Shown here one piece after another: positions 61,386-64,000 of a DNA stretch of 64,000 bases. Made by a program: the position numbers and the translations under genes. The DNA is from Lachnospiraceae bacterium (GTDB lineage: Bacteria > Bacillota > Clostridia > Lachnospirales > Lachnospiraceae), in NCBI GenBank assembly GCA_024693135.1, contig JAILLN010000005.1, forward strand, positions 1 to 64,000, written 5' to 3'. Under the pieces are notes generated by a model. The model did not search any database and was not told where the DNA came from. It was given only the letters and a program-made list of their open reading frames with translations. Within the stretch, counting starts at the first letter, position 1, and each line of letters opens with the position of its first letter.

Positions 61386-62147
61386 ATGGCAGAAAACCGT
61401 ATCATGGTGATCGGAGAGAAGGAGACCTTCCTGATCCGGATCCTCATCAAGAAAATAAAGGACGCGGGGCTTGACTGCGAATACGTGAAGGGCGACGTGA
61501 ATTCCATCAATGCCAGGTGGGAAGGAACTACCCTTGTGACCTACTATCTGGAGGAGGGAGGCAAGGCAGAGGATGCCGTATTCCAGTTCCTCAAGGATAA
61601 GATGCTGGAAACGGGCAGACAGATGATCCTCATCGGGGAGATGATCGACTTAAAGACGGTGGAGGGGCGCTTTCCAGAAAGCCTCATCTACCGCAGCTTT
61701 GCCAGGCCCGTGAACCATGAGGAATATCTGGCTGCCGTTACGGAGTACTATGAGAAGCTGGAAAAGGGAGAATTCAAAAAATGCATTCTGGTCGTGGATG
61801 ACGATCCCAGCTTCCTGGGCCTTGTGAGGGAATGGCTGAAGGAACACTACAAAGTGGCCATGGCAAATTCCGGCCTGCAGGCCTTGAAATGGCTGGGGAA
61901 GAATAAAGCAGACCTGATCCTTTTGGATTACGAGATGCCGGTCACCAGCGGGCCCCAGGTCCTGGAAATGCTCCGGAGCGACGAGGAGACGAAGGACATC
62001 CCGGTCATGTTCCTTACCGGCAAGGGGGACAAGGAAAGCGTCATGGCCGTGGTGGCCTTAAAGCCGGAGGGATATTTCCTCAAGACCATCGAAAAGGAAA
62101 AGCTCCTGCAGAAGCTTTCGGACTATTTCCGCAGCGCCCTGGCCTGA
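61386..62147 (+). CDS. Response regulator with degenerate N-terminal and intact C-terminal receiver domains
   Basis: A 253-residue protein. The first 125 residues look like a receiver-like fold lacking the acidic pocket (ENRIMVIGEKETFLIRILIK). The second half is a canonical receiver: CILVVDDDPSFLGLVREWL, DLILLDYEMPVTSG (phosphorylated Asp), VMFLTGKGD (Thr) and EGYFLKTI (Lys). It has no DNA-binding output, so it probably works through partner binding in the phosphorelay with the hybrid kinase 61 bases upstream. AGAGGAGG precedes the ATG. Confidence 0.92.
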   Translation: MAENRIMVIGEKETFLIRILIKKIKDAGLDCEYVKGDVNSINARWEGTTLVTYYLEEGGKAEDAVFQFLKDKMLETGRQMILIGEMIDLKTVEGRFPESLIYRSFARPVNHEEYLAAVTEYYEKLEKGEFKKCILVVDDDPSFLGLVREWLKEHYKVAMANSGLQALKWLGKNKADLILLDYEMPVTSGPQVLEMLRSDEETKDIPVMFLTGKGDKESVMAVVALKPEGYFLKTIEKEKLLQKLSDYFRSALA

Positions 62148-62166
62148 AGCCGGGAAGGTCTTTCTT

Positions 62167-62195
62167 CTGACAGGGGTTGACAAAAGTGGTATATT
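62167..62195 (+). promoter_or_regulatory. Possible promoter of the GGDEF gene
   Basis: CTGACA (62167-62172) and TATATT (62190-62195) are 17 bases apart. A consensus TTGACA also lies at 62177 but has no partner at the right distance. Confidence 0.5.
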
Positions 62196-62240
62196 TGTAA
62201 TTGTTCGAGGGAAGATGACTAGAAGGCTTAAGGTGAAGAA

Positions 62241-63455
62241 ATGACTTATTCGATTATAGGGATCCTGGCAGTGCTGATCCACTGCATCATCAATGTCGAT
62301 ATCTTTCGCAAGGACCGATCCACTCTTCCTGCAGAGCGGGATTACCGGCTGTTTCTGCTGAGCGTCATCGCCTATCATATCACGGATGCATTATGGGGCA
62401 TCCTCCACGAGCACAGGTTCACGGCCCTGCTTTATGGGGATACGGTGGTCTATTTTGTGGCGATGGCCATTTCCGTGGTATTCTGGTGCATGTTTGTGAT
62501 CCAGTATCTGGAGGGAGAGAGCCGGTTTGAAAAGAGTCTGATCCTGACTGGGCGGGTGCTGTTTTTCTTCCAGATTTTGACCATTGTCCTCAACTTTTTT
62601 TCGCCGGTGCTTTTCTTCCTGGACGAGACCGGGGAGTACCATGCCGGCCTGATCCGGTATGTGGTCTTATCGGCCCAGATCGTGATGTTCCTGATGTCTT
62701 CCGTCTATACCTTCTCCGTATCCTCCCGGTCGGAGGGCAGCGTGAGGAGGAGGCACATGACTATCGGAGTGTTTGGGATCGCCATGATGCTGGCCATCCT
62801 GGCCCAGATCTTTTATCCCCTGCTTCCCCTGTATTCCATCGGCTATCTTCTGGGCGGCTGCGTGCTGCATACCTTTGTGGTAGAGGATGAGAAGGCGGAA
62901 TACCTGAAGGCCCTGGAAGAATCCCTGGGGAGGGAAGCCAAGCAGAAGCAGGAGCTGGGGGCGGCCCGCCTTATGGCCTATACGGATCCCCTGACCGGAG
63001 TGAAGAATAAGCGGGCATTTGAAGAGGCGGAAGAGGAGATGGATGCGAGGATCGCAGAAAAGCGGGTTGAGGAATTTGCCGTAGCTGTCTTTGACCTGAA
63101 CGGCCTGAAGGATACCAATGATACACTGGGACATAAGGCCGGAGATCTGGCCATCGTTATCGCAGGGAAGCTGATCTGCGATATCTTCAAGCACAGCCCC
63201 GTCTACCGGATCGGGGGAGATGAATTCGCGGCCATCCTGAAAAGGGAAGACTATCACAACCGCAACGATCTGATGGCTGATTTTGACCACAAGGTGGATG
63301 AAAACCTGAAGGCGGGGCAGGTGGCGGTGGCCGGCGGCTGCGCTGAATATGATCCCGCTCAGGACGAGAACTTCAGCAGTGTCTTTCAGCGTGCCGACCA
63401 TAAGATGTACCGGCGCAAGAACTTTTTCCGCGACATTGGCCTGCCCAGCCGGTAG
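62241..63455 (+). CDS. Membrane GGDEF diguanylate cyclase
   Basis: A 404-residue protein. About six N-terminal hydrophobic segments (from YSIIGILAVLIHCIINV to LPLYSIGYLLGGCVLHTFV) are followed by a helix and a GGDEF domain. The domain has YTDPLTGVKNKRAF, FDLNGLKDTNDTLGHKAGD and the active loop YRIGGDEFAAIL (residues about 325-329 are GGDEF). The inhibitory I-site RxxD is not present at its usual place before the loop (FKHS instead). It should make c-di-GMP from two GTP without product inhibition at that site. It is convergent with apt, with 15 bases between stops. It pairs logically with the HD-GYP enzyme at 54896. Confidence 0.93.
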   Translation: MTYSIIGILAVLIHCIINVDIFRKDRSTLPAERDYRLFLLSVIAYHITDALWGILHEHRFTALLYGDTVVYFVAMAISVVFWCMFVIQYLEGESRFEKSLILTGRVLFFFQILTIVLNFFSPVLFFLDETGEYHAGLIRYVVLSAQIVMFLMSSVYTFSVSSRSEGSVRRRHMTIGVFGIAMMLAILAQIFYPLLPLYSIGYLLGGCVLHTFVVEDEKAEYLKALEESLGREAKQKQELGAARLMAYTDPLTGVKNKRAFEEAEEEMDARIAEKRVEEFAVAVFDLNGLKDTNDTLGHKAGDLAIVIAGKLICDIFKHSPVYRIGGDEFAAILKREDYHNRNDLMADFDHKVDENLKAGQVAVAGGCAEYDPAQDENFSSVFQRADHKMYRRKNFFRDIGLPSR

Positions 63456-63470
63456 GCTTGTTTCCTTCGG

Positions 63471-63995
63471 TCACTTTCCGTCGTAGGCGATGACGGATTC
63501 TACCCGGTATTTTTTAAGGAGTTCCCTGCCCTTCAGCCCCTTAAGCTCCATGAGGCAGAGGATCATTTCCACAGTTCCCCCCAGCTCTTCGGCAAGGCTT
63601 GCGGCACATTCCAGGGTTCCTCCCGTAGCGATGAGGTCGTCGATGACCACCGCTTTCTGGCCCTTTTGGATCGCATCCTTATGCATTTCCAAAACGGCAG
63701 AACCATACTCCAGGGTATATTCCTTGGATACCGTCTCGCAGGGAAGCTTCCCCTTTTTCCGGATGAGCACCAGCGGCTTATGGAGCTCATAGGCGATGGG
63801 CGCGCCCAGGATGAAGCCTCTGGACTCCACGCCGACGACCACGTCGAATTCGATCCCCTCCAGCTTTTTGATCATTTCATCGATCGCCAGATGCAGCCCT
63901 TCCGCATCCTGCAGCACCGTGGTGAGATCCCGGAAGATGATCCCTTTCTCCGGAAAATCCGGTATGCTCCTGACATAATCCTTTAATTCCTTCAT
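63471..63995 (-). CDS. apt: Adenine phosphoribosyltransferase
   Basis: A 174-residue type I phosphoribosyltransferase that salvages adenine to AMP using PRPP. Family blocks are MKELKDYVRSIPDFPEKGI, FRDLTTVL, VGVESRGFILGAPIAY and the PRPP loop VVIDDLIATGGTLECA. The length is typical. The ATG is at 63995; its ribosome binding site would lie at or beyond the window end and cannot be judged. It adds a salvage enzyme to the purine genes of the window but is not next to them. Confidence 0.96.
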   Translation of the reverse strand: MKELKDYVRSIPDFPEKGIIFRDLTTVLQDAEGLHLAIDEMIKKLEGIEFDVVVGVESRGFILGAPIAYELHKPLVLIRKKGKLPCETVSKEYTLEYGSAVLEMHKDAIQKGQKAVVIDDLIATGGTLECAASLAEELGGTVEMILCLMELKGLKGRELLKKYRVESVIAYDGK

Positions 63996-64000
63996 GTTCG

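Overview
The window looks like chromosomal DNA of an anaerobic Clostridia, most likely a Lachnospiraceae (gut or rumen type) bacterium. The evidence is the strong AGGAGG-type ribosome binding sites, sigma-A promoters of the TTGnnn-17-TATAAT kind, LL-diaminopimelate aminotransferase (DapL) with LysA, a PurO-type IMP cyclohydrolase beside a stand-alone AICAR formyltransferase, a clostridial IorA, a DUF3798-type ABC importer and large secreted Ig-like (Big_2) proteins. The species is not identified. I see no prophage, transposase, rRNA or CRISPR array. There is one tRNA, tRNA-Leu(CAA).

Layout. 1-74 (minus): start of mazG, cut by the window edge. 412-4655: MoxR ATPase, DUF58 protein and transglutaminase-like membrane protein, in one operon. 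4742-10375: a giant secreted subtilase with Big_2-like repeats. 10474-15827: an acidic, repeat-filled membrane protein translationally coupled to hisH, hisF and ung. 15908-20776: a BMP-family nucleoside-type ABC importer, followed by lysA, a DegV protein and an SGNH hydrolase. 24560-25157 (minus): a HigBA toxin-antitoxin pair in repeat-rich DNA. 25458-29816: two secreted proteins, one with Ig-like domains and one unrecognised. 30014-37759: a second importer (DUF3798 lipoprotein, ATPase, two permeases, small membrane protein) continuing into purO and AICAR formyltransferase. 37947-41512: a PfkB-type sugar-phosphate kinase, tRNA-Leu, a small membrane protein and a DEAD-box helicase. 41621-45742: IorA, a tiny zinc-ribbon protein with a double-glycine leader, and a lipoprotein serine hydrolase. 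45870-49286: a surface protein. 49468-52222 (minus): a zinc-ribbon membrane protein and an SPFH protein. 52494-63455: dapL, malic enzyme, then HD-GYP, hybrid kinase, response regulator and GGDEF genes (c-di-GMP and phosphorelay signalling). 63471-63995 (minus): apt.

How the parts fit. The two importers plus purO, AICAR formyltransferase and apt suggest purine or nucleoside uptake joined to salvage and synthesis; this is inferred from gene order. The 54.9-63.5 kb block combines a c-di-GMP hydrolase, a propeller-type hybrid kinase with Hpt, a receiver protein and a cyclase. A recurring oddity is short tandem duplications sitting exactly on gene boundaries (252-411, 41515-41604, 49377-49490, 50759-50938) and many in-frame repeats inside exported proteins. 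The most novel-looking items are the protein at 10474-13794, with about ten FliM-like helix peptides on its predicted cytoplasmic side; the double-glycine-leader zinc ribbon at 43425-43709; and the subtilase whose nucleophile motif reads GSTM instead of GTSM.
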